Assembly: GCA_043228905.1 (NCBI GenBank)
Contig: JBHGNT010000011.1
Coordinates: 14,322,001-14,386,000, forward strand
Direction of reading: 5' to 3'
DNA length: 64,000 nt
Origin: Azolla caroliniana
Taxonomy: Eukaryota; Polypodiophyta
The position numbers and the translations under genes are program-made. This document shows positions 1-9,706 of this stretch, one piece after another. Position 1 is the first letter of the stretch. The number at the start of each line of letters is the position of its first letter. The notes beneath the pieces were generated by a model. That model was given only the letters and a program-made list of their open reading frames with translations, was not told where the DNA came from and did no database searches.

Positions 1-78
1 CTTTATATGTCGGGTGACTTATTTTTGGCAGATATCCCCGTGTCATCGTTATGGCACAGACGACTTGGACACCTCAGG

Positions 79-522
79 TGTCATGAACACATGACCATTA
101 TGACGTCACCCGGTCTTGAACCTCGAACCTTGTAATCCATACTTGAAAACCTCAACCATTAAGATAGCTTATTGTTATATGAAACAATAAAAGCTACTTC
201 TTGTATTACATTGATTATTGTAAAACCTCTACATTATTCTAGAATGTTCTAGAATGTCCTAGAGCATTCTAGGTCTAGAACATTCTAGAACATTCTAGAA
301 ATCTCTAAGCTATTCTATTGGAACCTATAAATAAGGGCATACATGTATTCTCAAATCAATTCGAATCAACACCAGTCTTTAGCTCTCATTACATATATTG
401 TATCCATTCTCTTTCTTTCTCTATCTTATACATCCATTCTTCTCTTAGTATTTCGTTCCTTTCTTCTCGTGTTCTCTAATATCCTTCTTCCATCACTCTA
501 TCTTTTATCCTTGGTTCTAACA
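79..522 (+). mobile_element. Solo LTR with heat-shock-element array, copy 1 (444 bp)
   Basis: The segment starts TGTCATGAAC and ends TTCTAACA, giving the TG...CA ends of an LTR. It interrupts the GAG-pre-integrase codons of relic A. Flanks are TCAGG (74-78) and TTAGC (523-527), identical at 3 of 5 positions, so they look like a decayed 5-bp target duplication. Discounting the LTR plus 5 bp puts the codons on both sides back in one frame. A second copy is at 13979-14387. Over the aligned part I count about 11 substitutions, and copy 1 keeps 35 bp that copy 2 lacks. No primer-binding site or internal coding region is attached, hence a solo LTR. Superfamily is not determinable from the LTR alone. 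Confidence 0.85.
237..333 (+). promoter_or_regulatory. Heat-shock-element array plus TATA box in solo LTR copy 1
   Basis: From 237 to 300 the sequence is almost entirely inverted TTC/GAA triplets spaced by two bases, the definition of a heat-shock element. The first block (237-269) reads TTC, GAA, TTC, GAA, two one-mismatch units, then TTC. After a 1-bp phase slip the second block (278-300) has five perfect alternating units. TATAAATA follows at 326-333, about 25 bp downstream. This is the architecture of a heat-shock-factor-driven core promoter. Heat-responsive LTRs with such elements are known in plants (ONSEN/ATCOPIA78). Activity here is inferred. Confidence 0.75.
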
Positions 523-527
523 TTAGC

Positions 528-3215
528 AAGGCCGGCATAACGCACCTATCCAGAGCCGGCTACATCCCCAAGCTCTCCTTCTCGGATCACCAATTCTGCG
601 AGCATTGCCAGTACAACAAACAGGTAACCACATCACACCCGACATCAACACCAAGAGAATCGAGTCCCTTCGATTTGGTCCACTCGAACGTCTGTGGCCC
701 GATGCCACATCAGTCTCTCGGCAGTGCTTCGTACTTCGTCAGTTTTATTGACGACTCGACTCGGAAGGTGTGGGCTTAACCCATCAGAACCAAAGATCAG
801 GTGTTCTCGATCTTCTCCGAATGGCTTGCAATGGTCGAAAATCAGACCAATCGGAAACGGAAATGTCTTCGAACCGACAATGGAGGAGAATTCAAGTCTG
901 AAGAATTCGTCAAATTCTGCCGGGAACGCGGCATTCGACGTGAATATACGACACCCTATAGTCCGGAAAAAAACGGAATTGCTAAACACATGAATCGAAC
1001 GATTCAAGAACGCGTAGTATCCATGCTCCAACACTCCGGACTGTCGGATGGCTTCTGTGCGGAGGTTGTACTTATGGCAGTACACATAATAAATATGTCG
1101 CCAAGTAGACCTCTAGGACTTCAAATACCTCAGGAAATAGGGACCGGTAGTAAGCCGAATTATGACAAACTGAGGATCTTCGGTTGCGAGGCGTATGCTC
1201 TCATACCGAAAGACAGCCGCCGAAAACTCGAACCAAGGTCAAGGAAATGTGTTTTTCTTGGATATGGGCCCGATGGCGAGATCAGATACAAACTCTAGGA
1301 CCCCAAGCACAGACAAATCGTCCGAAATTCGAACGTCGTGTTCAACGAGTCGGCTATGCATAAAATGGCCGAAAGGCCTATTGAAGTCCGAAGGGTAATA
1401 TTTTCCAATGGGCCAACCCTTCATGACGGCCCAACCCACAACACGAGATCGGTTTCTCGGGTAACCAACAACTCTCGCACCGAATCCATCGATTCAGCAC
1501 AACTGAATGGCTCGGCTTTAGACCATCCGACATCGACACCCAGTGCGACCAGTTCAGTCATACCTCGCAGATCCGAGAGACTGTTGCAACCTCCAGAGAG
1601 GTACTCTCCCGGAATTTTCTTTACCGACGCCGGCGAACCGACGTCCTACGAAGAAGCATCGGCATCTGCCGACTCAGCCACATGGCATCTAGCGATGGAG
1701 TCGGAAATGCACTCCATTTGGGCAAACAAGACTTGGAACTTAGTCGAATTACCGAAAAATCGATGTGCTCTTCCATGTAAGTGGGTCTATCGACTAAAAG
1801 AGACGTCCGACTCGACCAACCCAAAGTACAAGGCTAGATTAGTTGCGAAGGGATTTCGACAAGAATATGGCGTCGACTTCGACGAAATCTTTTCACTAGT
1901 GGTGAAAATGACGACCCTTCGCTTCATGCTCGGCGTTGTGGCCGCCGACAACTTGGAGTTGATTTAGCTAGATGTAAAAACGGCCTTCCTCCACGGTGAC
2001 CTACAGGAGGAAATCTATATGGAGCAACCGAAAGGCTTTGTGGCATCCGGCCAGGAACATCTAGTCTGCCGACTCAGGAAGAGTCTCTACGGCCTCAAAC
2101 AGGCACCTTGACAGTGGTACAAGAAGTTTGACGACTTCATCCAATCGGTCGGCTTCTCAAAGAGCAATGAGGACCACTGTCTCTTTACCAAAACAGCTCA
2201 AGACGGGTCTTCTGTCTTCCTCATCATCTACATGGACGACATGCTCCTCTCCGGCCGGCATGCTGGAGAGCTCATCGAACTCGTTCGGAAACTGCGATTG
2301 AAGTTTGCCATGAAGGACCTTTGTTCGGACGAACACATACTTGGTATGAAGATTAGTCGGCATCGCGATAAATGACAACTTTTCTTGTCTCAAACCGACT
2401 ACATCGGACGTGTCTTGGAATGCTTCAACATGCACTCGGTCAAGTCTGCTTCGACCCCGCTCCCCATTAACCTTCGACTGTCTCAACGAGACTGCTCAAC
2501 ATCTGGTCCGGAGGGGGAAGATATGAAGTCGGTACCGTATGCACTAGCAGTTAGCTCCCTTATGTACGCGATGGTCGCGACACGGACTGTTGATATTTCT
2601 CACAACTTAGGAGTCGTCAGCAGATTCATGCACAACCCCGACCGATTGCACTGGAACGCAATCAAGCATGTGTTCAGATGTCTAGCTGGTAGAAAAGACC
2701 ACAACATTCTTTTCGGTCCAAACTCAACCTCAGGCGTAGTTGATTACACTGACTCAGACTTTGCCGGTTGTGTGGACAGTCGGAAATCAACAACCGGATA
2801 TTGTTTCAAATTCGGCAATGGAGCAATCTCGTGGAAGTCGAAACTTCAGGAGTGCACAACCACCTCAACGACCGAAGCGGAATATGTAGTTGCGTCCGAC
2901 GCGACAAAAGAAGCTTTATGGCTCGGTTGGCTGGCGCACACGTTCCGACAGGTCGACTCCGACTCGGCTCCAGTTGTCTATAGAGACAATCAGGGTGATG
3001 TTGCTTTGTCAAAAAACCCGGTTCACCACAACGCCTCCAAGCATATCGATGTTCGATATCACTTCGTTCAGGACTGCGTCATTTCAGGGAAAATCGGTCT
3101 AGAGAAGATATCCACAACCGATAATGTCGTAGATGGAATGACCAAGTGTCTTTCGGCGGATCGTTTCCCATCCCTTCAGCACCAGATGGGCGTAACGAAA
3201 AATTGGTCCGGTTAA
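528..3215 (+). pseudogene. Copia pol of relic A: integrase, RT, RNase H, with five nonsense codons
   Basis: One frame runs through the region without an indel. In order: the CxxC end of the GAG-pre-integrase domain, the integrase core (FDLVHSN, then LRTDNGGEF near 880, then the catalytic Glu region near 1000), reverse transcriptase ([23 protein letters not shown] at 2229-2243), and RNase H (DSDFAGCVDSRKSTTGYCF near 2750-2810). The frame ends normally at TAA 3213-3215. Premature stops are at 777 (TAA), 1296 (TAG), 1965 (TAG), 2109 (TGA) and 2373 (TGA). YMDD replaces the more usual Copia YVDD. The protein cannot be made full length. Confidence 0.88.
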
Positions 3216-3411
3216 AGTCGGACACACAACATAGGACGGTTTAGGACCACCGACATCGGTTCTCTGAGGATCGGCTTCAGCTCTTCCGACCCGACCAGTT
3301 CGGTCTTCTATCTTCGGATCTTGCCGACTCTGACAAAACCGATCTGTCTGATAAACCTTGTATATATACCTGTAATTCTTTAAGATAACCCATACGCCCA
3401 TTACGGGGGAG

Positions 3412-3661
3412 TGTCGAATACGAGTGTATAATGGCCGTATTCACATTGTCCCTTTGGACAACCCAAGTTCGGGCTATTTCTGTAAATAGCATAAAGGGTA
3501 GTTGCCCTAGGATAGTCACTATATAAATTGACTTTGTAACCTTTAGTGAGGGTTGTTGTTGTTTTTGTCATTTTGTAATAATTGCTATTTGGAATATAAC
3601 GTTTCCTTTGTGCCTCTCTCTCTCTCTCCCCCTCTGTGTCTATCTTGCTCATGCATACACA
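3412..3661 (+). repeat. 3' LTR of Copia relic A
   Basis: The LTR starts TGTCGAATACGAG directly after a purine-rich tract (ACGGGGGAG, 3404-3411), which serves as plus-strand primer in LTR elements. A TATA motif (TATATAAA) lies at 3520-3527. A CT-rich run follows near 3615-3640, and a CA at 3660-3661 is taken as the end. No second copy is in the window, so the right boundary is a best guess. Confidence 0.6.
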
Positions 3662-3699
3662 GGTTCTTCTTCATCACGAATGTTGCTTGCACTTCCGCA

Positions 3700-6600
3700 T
3701 TGACGGCCTTGTCCCCAAAAGGTCCCCCAGGTCCTTCATGTCAAATGATGCCGTGAGCTGGAGCTTTACGTGGTCAATTTCACCTAGGTCGGCGCCGATG
3801 ATGACCAAGTCATCAACATAAAGTAAAATACTAATCGGCCCGAGTCGACCTTGCTGAATGAATAGTGAGGAGTCTGATTTGGACCTCGCAAATCCCATTC
3901 GACGCAATCGTTGCGTGATTTTTGCGTTCCAAGCACTCGTGGCTTGCTTTAGTTTGTAAAGGGACTTCTTTAACCGGCCAACCGCTGAACTGCTCATTTC
4001 GGAGTGAAATTCGGGGGGTTGTACCATGTACACTTGTTCCTCAAGCTCACCTTGCAGGAACACATTTTTTACATCCATCTGATGTAAATGCCACCCCTTT
4101 GCCACTGCTACGGCTAGCAGGACACGCACGATAGTCATCTTCGCGACATGCGCGAAGGTCTCGTCGTAGTCCACGCTGTGCTTCTGCGTGTAGCCTTTCG
4201 CTACTAGCTGAGCCGTCGATGTTGTACTTGACCTTGTACACCCACCTACATCCGATCGGGTTCACACCCTTCGGTGCGTCAACTAGGTCCCAGGTTTCAT
4301 TCTCCGCCAATGCGCGCATCTCTTCCTCCATTGCAACACGCCAATTTGCGTACTTTGCCGCTTCTGTATAGCTCTCTGGCTCACGCACTTCCGCTACACA
4401 CGTCATGTACGCATAGTGATGCGCCATGTACTCGTTGTAAACGAACCGCACAACAACATTCTTCTGGTGGGTAGATTGGCATAACTGCTCATTAGCCGAT
4501 ATTGAGGTTTTCTTGATTAACGCGGACTTCACTCTCGAAGGCCCGTCATCTCTCTTCTTGGAGTTGGATTTGCGTCGATCCAACTTGCCCTTATATGTGC
4601 CGTACTCCGGCATCTTCTTCTTCCCTTTTTCTTTGCGCGTAAACCGTCTCCTCAATTTCTTGCGCGGGGAATGCACGGCCGAGTCTCCACTACTCGCTGG
4701 CTCTTCTTCAGACTGATCAAACCAACCCAGTCGCTCGTTCGGTCCACTTAGCCGAAATGAAATCGAGGGTCTTGATTTCGCGGTCATCTGGAGGCATTTC
4801 AGCCTCGCTAATCTCATTGTCAAAACTCGGGTCCAGAGATCCGGAGTTGGAGTTGAGGTCTGTAGTCGGAGGCACGTACCAGGACGCGGACTCGTCTAAC
4901 ACAATATCGTGGCTCACGCAAGCTTGTTTGGTTTGGGGGTTATAACACTTATAACCCTTCTGTTCATCCAAATAGCTGACCAATATACACTTCTCGGCTT
5001 TCGCATCCAACTTCCTTCGTTTCTCCTTCGGCACATGCACATACGCAATCTTACTGAAAACTTTTAAGTGTCGTAGATTCAGCTTTCTTCCGAAATATAG
5101 GTCATGGCCGATACTTTGTCTTCGATCCGATTTTGGATGTAGACCGCGGTTCATACCGTTTTGGCCCAAAAGAACTTTGGCAAGTTGTTTTCTTCTAGCA
5201 TTGCCCGCGCCGCTTCCACAACTGACCGAGTTTTCCTTTCGGCTACGTCGTTTTGCTCCGGCGTATACCTGCAACTGAATTCGCGCTAAATTCCCATTTG
5301 TTGCAGATAACTGTTGAATTGGCCGGAAAAGTACTGTTTTCCGCCATTCGACCGTAGGCACTTGATCTTTCTCCCTGTTTCCCTTTCTACGAGGCTTTTG
5401 AGGTCCCGGAAATAGTCGAAGACTTCACTCTTCTTTTCAATGAGATAGATCCACATGTGCCGCGTGTAGTCGTCAATGAATGAGACAAAATATCGACTCC
5501 TGCCAAGACTAACGTTCTATGCCGGCCCCCATACATCCGAATGTATCAAGTCGAGCTTGTTCCGGCTCCGGTTATGCTCATTGGGGAAAGGAAGTCGGTG
5601 TTGCTTCCCCAGCTGGCAGGATTCACAAATTTGGGCCTTTTGACCACTGAATTTGGGCAATCCGAACACAACTTGTTTCGATTGCAAGTCTTAAAGCCTT
5701 TGATAGTTGACGTGGCCTATCCGCTTGTGCCACAAGTCGATATCCGACGCGACTTTTTGTTCTTTTGAGAACATTGCGGTGCCAACGTCATTGGTGTCAA
5801 GGATAAACATCCTCCCGTCTCTACGCCCTTGCGCAATAACTTGGACTTCGTCCTCGATGAAGCACTCGAGATGCGTGAACCAAACTTGCATCCCCTGGTT
5901 AACAATCTCCCCGACCGACACCAGATTTTTTTGTGATTGTCGGGACGTGTAACACGTTCATGAGTTTCCCTTTTTGCCTGACATGGCTCAGGGGAACTTC
6001 ACTGACATTCTCGATTGGATGCGGAGTGTCGTTTCTTGTTGCAACTACTCCCAGTTGCATCAGTTTCTCAAGGTATGAGAACCACCCCTTATGGCTCGTC
6101 ATGTGGTTTGACGCATCGGAGTCAACGTACCACACCTTGTCCGATTTCGGGGTGGTCTCCTTCATCGAGTTCGCCTTGTGTCTCATCACGAAGGTTGCCC
6201 CCTTTCCGACTTTTTCGGATCCTTCAGCATAGTGCGGTCACTGCCGATTTCCTTTGTCAGTTTGTCAGTATCTGGATCCGGTTTTCTCCGAATCGGCGCG
6301 CTTCTTCCAGCACTCGCTCTCCTTGTGGCCTTTCTTGCCACAATACCAGCATTCCACGACAGGTTTCCCTTGGCAGTTCTTGTCGCCTCGACTCCCCCTG
6401 TTTTCAGAGGGTCCGGAATTGCTGTCGGCATCACTTCAGTGCCTTCTTCCTTGATCCCGTCGGCTGCCTCCATTGTGCACCAACTCGCCTCGTCCGCCAC
6501 GACCACGAGGCCTATCTCCCTCTGTGTACAACATCTTGCTATCGGTGTGCGTACTCGTCGACGCACCCGCGTGGTTCTCCTCTATAAGGAGCATCGACTA

Positions 6601-7155
6601 TAGGTCGAAAAACGACGACGTATTCTCTCGCGTGCACACAACAGTTCGGAACGCTCCGAACTTCGACGCCGGTCCCCCGAGACAGATCTGCACCATCTCA
6701 CCTTCCTCAACATTCACATCGATGGAGGCTAAGGAGTCGCATATATCTTTGATCTTCGAGGTGTAATCAGCCACCGACAAATCGTGTTGTCGCAAGTTGC
6801 TCAACTCCTATTGGAGTTGGAGCTTTCTAGTTGTGGTGCTTGCGGCGAAAATCTTTTTCCAATTTCCCCAAGCATCCTTCGGCGTTTTCGCATCCCGAAT
6901 ATAGCTCAGAAACTGTTCACCCACACAAGACGCGAAGCAGTAGAGAACTCTGCTCGCTGATTGTTCCCAAGCCGGGAATTCTTTGTGTGTCGAATCGGGT
7001 GTTGTGTCATTTGCTTCGTCGACATAGCTCCAATATCCATGCCCGAGCAGGTATTGGTACATCTTGTACGACCAAGATGCATAGTTGTTTCTATCGAGCT
7101 TCTCGGTTGGAAGTGAGCTAGCCATGCCTCTATCCATTTTGTTTTCCTTTTTCAT
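3700..7155 (-). pseudogene. Copia gag-pol of relic B, frameshifted and truncated
   Basis: Gag begins at an ATG at 7155. A CCHC knuckle (CWYCGKKGHKESECW) lies near 6310-6350. The protease motif near 6100 reads VDSDASNHM, where the catalytic DSG has become DSD. LWHKRIGH marks the GAG-pre-integrase domain near 5720. The integrase tail (LRHLKVFSKIAYVHVP) is near 5050. RT starts at 4300 (WRVAMEEEM, CRWVYKVKYN), shifts frame near 4190, and continues with [17 protein letters not shown] and YVDDLVI near 3810. Similarity stops after the DLGDL motif. Several stops and at least two frameshifts make it inactive. Confidence 0.83.
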
Positions 7156-7214
7156 TACAAAGGTTAGGTTTTCTTCTCGAGCTAAGGTCGGTTGCAGAGG
7201 TTTTCAGCCCTCGC

Positions 7215-7226
7215 GCTCTGATACCA
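7215..7226 (-). other. Primer-binding site for initiator tRNA-Met (relic B)
   Basis: On the minus strand these bases read TGGTATCAGAGC, complementary to the 3' end of plant initiator tRNA-Met. They lie immediately inside the LTR, where reverse transcription is primed in Copia elements. This fixes both element orientation and the LTR boundary. Confidence 0.85.
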
Positions 7227-7650
7227 TGTGAAAATAACAACGTGTAGAAGCAACAAAAAGCAAAACATAGGAAAACATAGGTTTAATGGAGAGCTTGAAC
7301 ACACACAATACACGGGAGAGACAAAGAGAGAGTCAATACACACAACTCTATTCAAAAAATAATACTCAATCTGTACATAGAATGTGCTTAGTGAGCACTT
7401 TTATACAAGTCCATACGGAGTGACAGAAGTACTGACACGTACTTCAATGCTCATAATTGAGCTCTACACTAACTCCTAAAATATATTCCTACGCGGAATA
7501 TCTTTCCAACGGCCTCGCGGTTTATGCACTACTACGGCTTCTCGATGCGCACCGGTTTACGCACCGATCCGGCCTAACCGATCGGTCCCAACCGATCCAG
7601 TTCTCGGCTTGCACAACCGATCCAGCCAATGTTGAGCTTGTATTTCAACA
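7227..7650 (-). repeat. 5' LTR of Copia relic B (424 bp)
   Basis: On the plus strand it starts TGTGAAAATAAC and ends TATTTCAACA, so on the element strand it has TG...CA ends. It abuts the primer-binding site directly. A TATA box (TATAAAAG on the minus strand) is at 7398-7405. The sequence past 7650 resumes as relic C gag codons, which supports 7650 as the outer end. Confidence 0.75.
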
Positions 7651-8950
7651 TGAATAATATCCAACAAAGGGATATATGTCCATCACAAGCTACACCTGGA
7701 AGATCAAGGAGCTTTGTGACTCGCTCGACTCGATAAGTGTCAATTGTGGGGATGATGAGATGGTGCAAATCTGCTTCGGCGGCCTTGGACCACGGTTCGG
7801 CGCGATGAGGACCGTCGTACTAGCACGGGAGAATCCTCCCTCTTTCTTCGATCTTAAATCCATGTTGTTGGTTGACAAAAACCATGTTCGAACAAGGAGC
7901 AACGCCTCGGAAGGCCACATGCTCTACATCCATTTGAACAAAGGAAGAGGATGCGGTCGAGCAAGAGGCCGATTCAGCCAAGGATGAGGCGAACGAGGCC
8001 CGACTTCCGAAAACAACTTGCAATTTCGGCAACAGGACGGAAGCGATAGAGGAACCTTCATAAGAAGGGGGAGCTTCTATTCCGGTCCGAGTCGACAAAA
8101 CTCGATCGAATGCGGATATTGCGGCAAACTCGGCCACCATGAAGAAGAGTGCCGAAAGAAGGTGCGCGAGTCGGCTGCCACTAGCTGACAACTCATGAAT
8201 TACGCCACCAACTCTGACTATGATGACCATGGCGGAATGTTCATGATGAGACATGGAGAAAATTCTATCTCGGCCTCTACTTCTACTAATGCCTCCGGTT
8301 CGGAAGACGTATGGTTCGTCGATTCCGGTGCCTCGAACCATATGACGTCACATCAAGAATGGTTCCGAGAACTTAGAGACGACACTACGCACTTGATTCG
8401 GCACATCGGCAATGTTCCGTTCGGAGAAGAAGGTAAGCAAACTTATATTAAAAATGTCTTGCATGTACCAACTATCACGAAGAATTTGGTCTCTATCGGC
8501 CAAATTGTTGAGCAAGGGATGCAAGTTCGAGGGTTGACTCATCGCTCGCAGACGAAGAGAGGGCCGAATATTCATTCTTGACTCGCACGAGATGAAATCG
8601 GCCATGTTTGCAAAAGGCACAAAAGCCGACACCAACATAGAGTTGTGGCACAAGCGGATTGACCACATCAACCTCCAAAAGCTCAAGGCAATGCAATCAA
8701 AAGGAGTCATCATCGGACTCCCGACCTTCAAAGAGAAGAGATTGAAGGCGTGTGTGCAGCTTGCCAATTCGACAAACAACATCGACACCCGTTCCCGAAG
8801 GTTTGAGAGGAACGTTGTCGGGGTAGTTGTGGTTCGTGCGGCGAAGTCGCGGGGACTAAGGTTAAGGGTAGTTGAAGAAACTTAAGTTTAATAAGGCTTG
8901 TATGGTGATGATAGAATGGTTAAGGATAGTAAGATGAAGAGTTACAAGTA

Positions 8951-8951
<1 letters not shown>

Positions 8952-9003
<52 letters not shown>
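8952..9003. repeat. Compound (TG)n(GA)n microsatellite
   Basis: About 18 TG units followed directly by about 8 GA units, inside the LTR-like insertion. Confidence 0.95.
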
Positions 9004-9004
<1 letters not shown>

Positions 9005-9198
9005 CGAGCATAGATAAAAGATAGAGACAATGTATGATTCAAGAAAGAAGATTGAGACAAAGTATGATTCTAGAAAGAAGATTGAGACAAAGTATGATTC
9101 AAAGAACAAGAGTATATGATATAAACATGATGTATATTAAAAATATAATATTTTACCAACTTTACAATCCTTGATCGCAAGATGAATCTTTTCAATAC

Positions 9199-9265
9199 CG
9201 ACCCTTGATTTGAACCCTCGAGCTCAACTTCGAAACGAGAGGTTCTCCACCCAATGAGCTAGTCT
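9199..9265 (-). repeat. tRNA-like segment 1 (box A/box B), minus strand
   Basis: The minus strand has TAGCTCATTGGG (plus 9250-9261), close to the tRNA box A consensus TRGCNNAGYNGG. It also has GGTTCAAATCA (plus 9206-9216), close to box B GGTTCRANNCC. Spacing is tRNA-like. The arms beyond the boxes do not pair well, so this is a tRNA-derived relic rather than a tRNA gene. Confidence 0.55.
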
Positions 9266-9502
9266 TCTTTACTTGATTGTATTATTTTCTCACTCTCTCT
9301 TAATTGATTACCCTATTTTCCCCTTTATATAAGTGTTGCCATGCATATGGTAATGTATGGGAGCATGGCATGCATGCAATGCATGAGTTACATGTAATGC
9401 ATGATCGCCATTTGGCGCACATGCATTGCATGTGATGAATGATGGCTATGTATGAAAATAGATATGGGATAACTATAATGATGAAAATGCATTCTAAAAT
9501 AA

Positions 9503-9571
9503 CTAACCTAGCTTAGTGGTGTATGCTTGGTGCTTGGTATACAAGGTTGAGGGTTCAAGTCCCTCAATTTT
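9503..9571 (+). repeat. tRNA-like segment 2 (perfect box B and T-arm)
   Basis: Box A TAGCTTAGTGGT at 9509-9520 matches the consensus except for the last base. Box B GGTTCAAGTCC at 9552-9562 is an exact match. Bases around box B fold as a canonical T-arm (GAGGG, 7-nt loop, CCCTC). The 7 bases expected for the acceptor stem on each side do not pair, so it is not a functional tRNA gene. It heads a repeat of about 130 bp whose diverged second copy starts near 9635. Confidence 0.6.
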
Positions 9572-9637
9572 ACTTAATACAATATATAGCTTCATTCTTA
9601 TATCATGAAGCACATTTATTACACACTTTTACAAATA

Positions 9638-9706
9638 AATAGCCTAGCCTAGTGGTATGTACATTGTATATCGTTTATAAGGATGTGGGTTCAAGTCTCT
9701 CAAATA
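9638..9706 (+). repeat. tRNA-like segment 3, diverged tandem copy of segment 2
   Basis: Box A TAGCCTAGTGGT (9645-9656) and box B GGTTCAAGTCT (9688-9698) keep the order and spacing of segment 2. The downstream tail (AATACAA...CATT..TATATC.TGAAGCACATT) also repeats that following segment 2, so the unit duplicated in tandem was tRNA-like head plus tail. The T-stem here is imperfect. Confidence 0.55.

Larger units (their letters stand above)
1..3661 (+). mobile_element. Copia LTR retrotransposon relic A (5' end outside window)
   Basis: The window opens inside a Ty1/Copia polyprotein: the GAG-pre-integrase motif LWHRRLGHL is read at about 45-75. Integrase, reverse transcriptase and RNase H follow in Copia order. 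A purine tract ending at 3411 precedes a 3' LTR starting TG at 3412. The 5' LTR, gag and protease would lie left of the window. A solo LTR of another family is inserted at 79-522. Five premature stops make the element non-autonomous. The right edge is uncertain: CA at 3660-3661 is a plausible LTR end, and the sequence passes into the opposite-strand relic B shortly afterwards. Confidence 0.85.
3700..7650 (-). mobile_element. Copia LTR retrotransposon relic B, 3'-truncated
   Basis: Reading leftward from 7650, the element has an LTR (7227-7650), a tRNA-Met primer-binding site, gag, zinc knuckle, protease, integrase and reverse transcriptase. It then breaks off inside the RT near 3700, before RNase H and the 3' LTR. 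Its left end abuts relic A. Its right end abuts the gag of relic C, which encodes a related Gag on the other strand. This suggests insertion into, or recombination with, a sister element. The missing distal half rules out a target-duplication test. Confidence 0.85.

Noticed and set aside
241-300. Candidate CRISPR-like or satellite array of TTCTAGAA palindromes
   Set aside because: Units are contiguous without spacers and follow the TTC/GAA phase of heat-shock elements. CRISPR arrays do not occur in plant nuclear DNA.
343-540. 65-residue hydrophobic open frame
   Set aside because: It lies wholly inside the solo LTR and its duplicate at 14243 runs into Gypsy RT. It is LTR sequence, not a gene.
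3553-3821. Plus-strand open frames of 60-67 residues
   Set aside because: They overlap the LTR of relic A and the antisense of relic B RT, with no family motif.
6015-6603. Plus-strand open frames of 141-190 residues
   Set aside because: They are antisense shadows of relic B gag, zinc knuckle and protease.
9503-9571. Candidate functional tRNA gene
   Set aside because: Box A, box B and T-arm are good, but the two 7-base acceptor halves (ACTAACC and AATTTTA) do not pair, so a cloverleaf cannot form.
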